Shown: positions 6,018 through 6,689 of the stretch, in pieces
Layout of the letters: each line of letters starts with the position of its first letter
How positions within the stretch are numbered: position 1 is the stretch's first letter
The notes under the pieces: model-generated
The model's database searches: none
What the model saw: the letters and a program-made list of their open reading frames with translations, nothing else
Told to the model about the DNA's origin: nothing
Assembly: GCA_011524785.1 (NCBI GenBank)
Contig: WTJQ01000579.1
Location: forward strand, 1-6,689
DNA from: Planctomycetota bacterium
Lineage (GTDB): Bacteria; Planctomycetota; UBA1135; GCA-002686595
Length of the DNA stretch: 6,689 bases
Direction: 5' to 3'
Translations under genes and position numbers: made by a program

Positions 6018-6689
6018 TCAGAGCGCGATCGAGCGCCCGAGTCCGAGTCGCCGTGCGCCGTCCAGGCACGCGGCCGCGGCCGTGACGTCCTGGAGCGCGT
6101 GCCCCACCGACTTGAACAGGGTGAGCTCGGTGGGGTCCGTGCGCCCCGAGGCCGCCCCGCGGGCGACGTCGCCAAGCAGCGTCCAGTCCTCGCGCCGCGT
6201 GACGCCCGCATGCTCGGCGGCCACCAGCTCCCCGGCCTCGGTGAGCGCGCTCTCCAGGTCGTCGATGAAGACCCGCGCGCGCTCGATGCTGGCCTGGTCC
6301 AGCTCGCGCTGCTCGAGGGTGAAGCTGCCCACGCCCGACAGGTGGGCTCCGGGTGCCAGCCAGGCGCCGTCGAGCACCGGGGTGGTGGAGGTCGTGGCGG
6401 CGAAGACCACGTCGGCTCCCTCGACGGCGGCGCGGCAGGTGGCGGCTGGCTGGAGCCGCGGCGTCACGCTCTGCCGCTGCTCCGCGCAGAAGGCAGCCAC
6501 GCGCTCCTGTGAGCGGGCGAAGACCCGCACCTCGTCGAGGCTGCACGCGGCGGTCATGGCGGCGAGCTGGGTGACGGCCTGCTGGCCACCCCCGATGAGC
6601 GCGCCGATCCGCGCGTGGGGACGTGCGAGCAGGCGCGCGCTCATCGGGTGTGGCCAGCAGGCCGTCACCCAGCTCGCCGCCATGACCGC
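6018..6689 (-). CDS. Ornithine cyclodeaminase/mu-crystallin family enzyme, N-terminal half missing (fragment at foldback)
   Basis: Members are NAD(P)-dependent enzymes such as ornithine cyclodeaminase, alanine dehydrogenase of the archaeal type, or ketimine and pyrroline-carboxylate reductases. Counting from ATG 6683, the genuine-looking part starts near residue 17 with ARLLARPHA. It continues through the Rossmann loop IGGGQQAVTQLAAM (30-43), the second strand VRVFARS (52-58), FAATTSTTPVLDGAWL (94-109), PGAHLSGVGSF (111-121), RREDW and FKSVGHALQD (190-199). Family members are about 310-340 residues; here roughly the first 100-110, the N-terminal substrate-binding and dimer half, are absent. 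The residues before ARLLARP (17 counted from ATG 6683) do not look like the family, because they are encoded by an inverted copy of the gene's own Rossmann-loop DNA. The frame stays open to the window edge, so ATG 6683 should not be read as a true start. The substrate cannot be predicted without the missing half. Confidence 0.82.
   Translation of the reverse strand, partial: AVMAASWVTACWPHPMSARLLARPHARIGALIGGGQQAVTQLAAMTAACSLDEVRVFARSQERVAAFCAEQRQSVTPRLQPAATCRAAVEGADVVFAATTSTTPVLDGAWLAPGAHLSGVGSFTLEQRELDQASIERARVFIDDLESALTEAGELVAAEHAGVTRREDWTLLGDVARGAASGRTDPTELTLFKSVGHALQDVTAAAACLDGARRLGLGRSIAL
6550..6604 (+). repeat. Left arm of a 55-bp inverted repeat
   Basis: Each base i pairs with base 13239-i across 6550-6604 and 6635-6689, with one mismatch (C6590 against T6649). 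This arm encodes the Rossmann loop of the minus-strand dehydrogenase-like gene in its natural context, so it is the original copy. Confidence 0.95.
6635..6689 (-). repeat. Right arm of the 55-bp inverted repeat, runs to the window edge
   Basis: This is the reverse complement of 6550-6604, with 54 of 55 positions matching and a 30-base loop (6605-6634) between the arms. It replaces the sequence that should encode the residues just before ARLLARP. Read on the plus strand it gives the same peptide with IGCGQQA in place of IGGGQQA. The repeat may extend beyond the window. A foldback artefact at a contig end and a genuine inverted duplication both fit. Confidence 0.95.

Noticed and set aside
6633..6683. 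ATG 6683 as a genuine start of the ornithine cyclodeaminase-like protein
   Set aside because: The first 17 residues come from the inverted copy of the Rossmann-loop DNA, do not resemble the family, and would leave out a whole domain.

Overview
The window is very GC-rich, with most codons ending in G or C. It carries eight protein genes packed almost end to end, and no gene-free stretch exceeds about 115 bases. I see no tRNA, rRNA, CRISPR array, transposase or phage gene. A free-standing RNase HIII of the DESGKGDYFGP type, an SGNH hydrolase with an N-terminal anchor and an (N/G)xxGMRGP-type segment, and a tiny DUF5989-like membrane protein together suggest a high-GC Planctomycetota or a similar deep-branching lineage such as Myxococcota. 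This is inferred from gene content only; no marker gene is present.

Layout. Bases 2-838 (+) hold the C-terminal five-sixths of pdxA (vitamin B6 synthesis), cut by the window start. It meets rnhC (RNase HIII, minus strand, 835-1875/1884) tail to tail, and the two stop codons share the palindrome CTAG. A divergent intergenic region of about 100 bases follows, with two GCTAGC elements that may be -10 boxes for nearly leaderless transcripts. Next, on the plus strand, is an SGNH/GDSL hydrolase (1977-3092), coupled by an ATGA overlap to a 42-residue one-helix membrane protein (3089-3217).

After a 113-base gap comes a tight plus-strand cluster: beta-carbonic anhydrase (3331-3975), purE (3968-4453, TTG start overlapping the anhydrase by 8 bases), purK (4450-5592, GTGA overlap) and a small three-helix membrane protein (5636-5989). 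The metabolic logic is direct. Carbonic anhydrase makes bicarbonate, PurK uses ATP and bicarbonate to make N5-CAIR, and PurE converts that to CAIR for purine synthesis.

The right end carries, on the minus strand, the NAD-binding half of an ornithine cyclodeaminase/mu-crystallin family enzyme (6018 to about 6634). Its N-terminal half is missing. In its place lies an almost perfect inverted copy of the gene's own sequence: arms 6550-6604 and 6635-6689, 54 of 55 bases paired, 30-base loop. This is either an assembly or amplification foldback at a contig end or a true inverted duplication that breaks the gene. It is the most abnormal structure in the window. The most interesting biology is the bicarbonate-supplying purine operon and the coupled SGNH/mini-membrane-protein pair.
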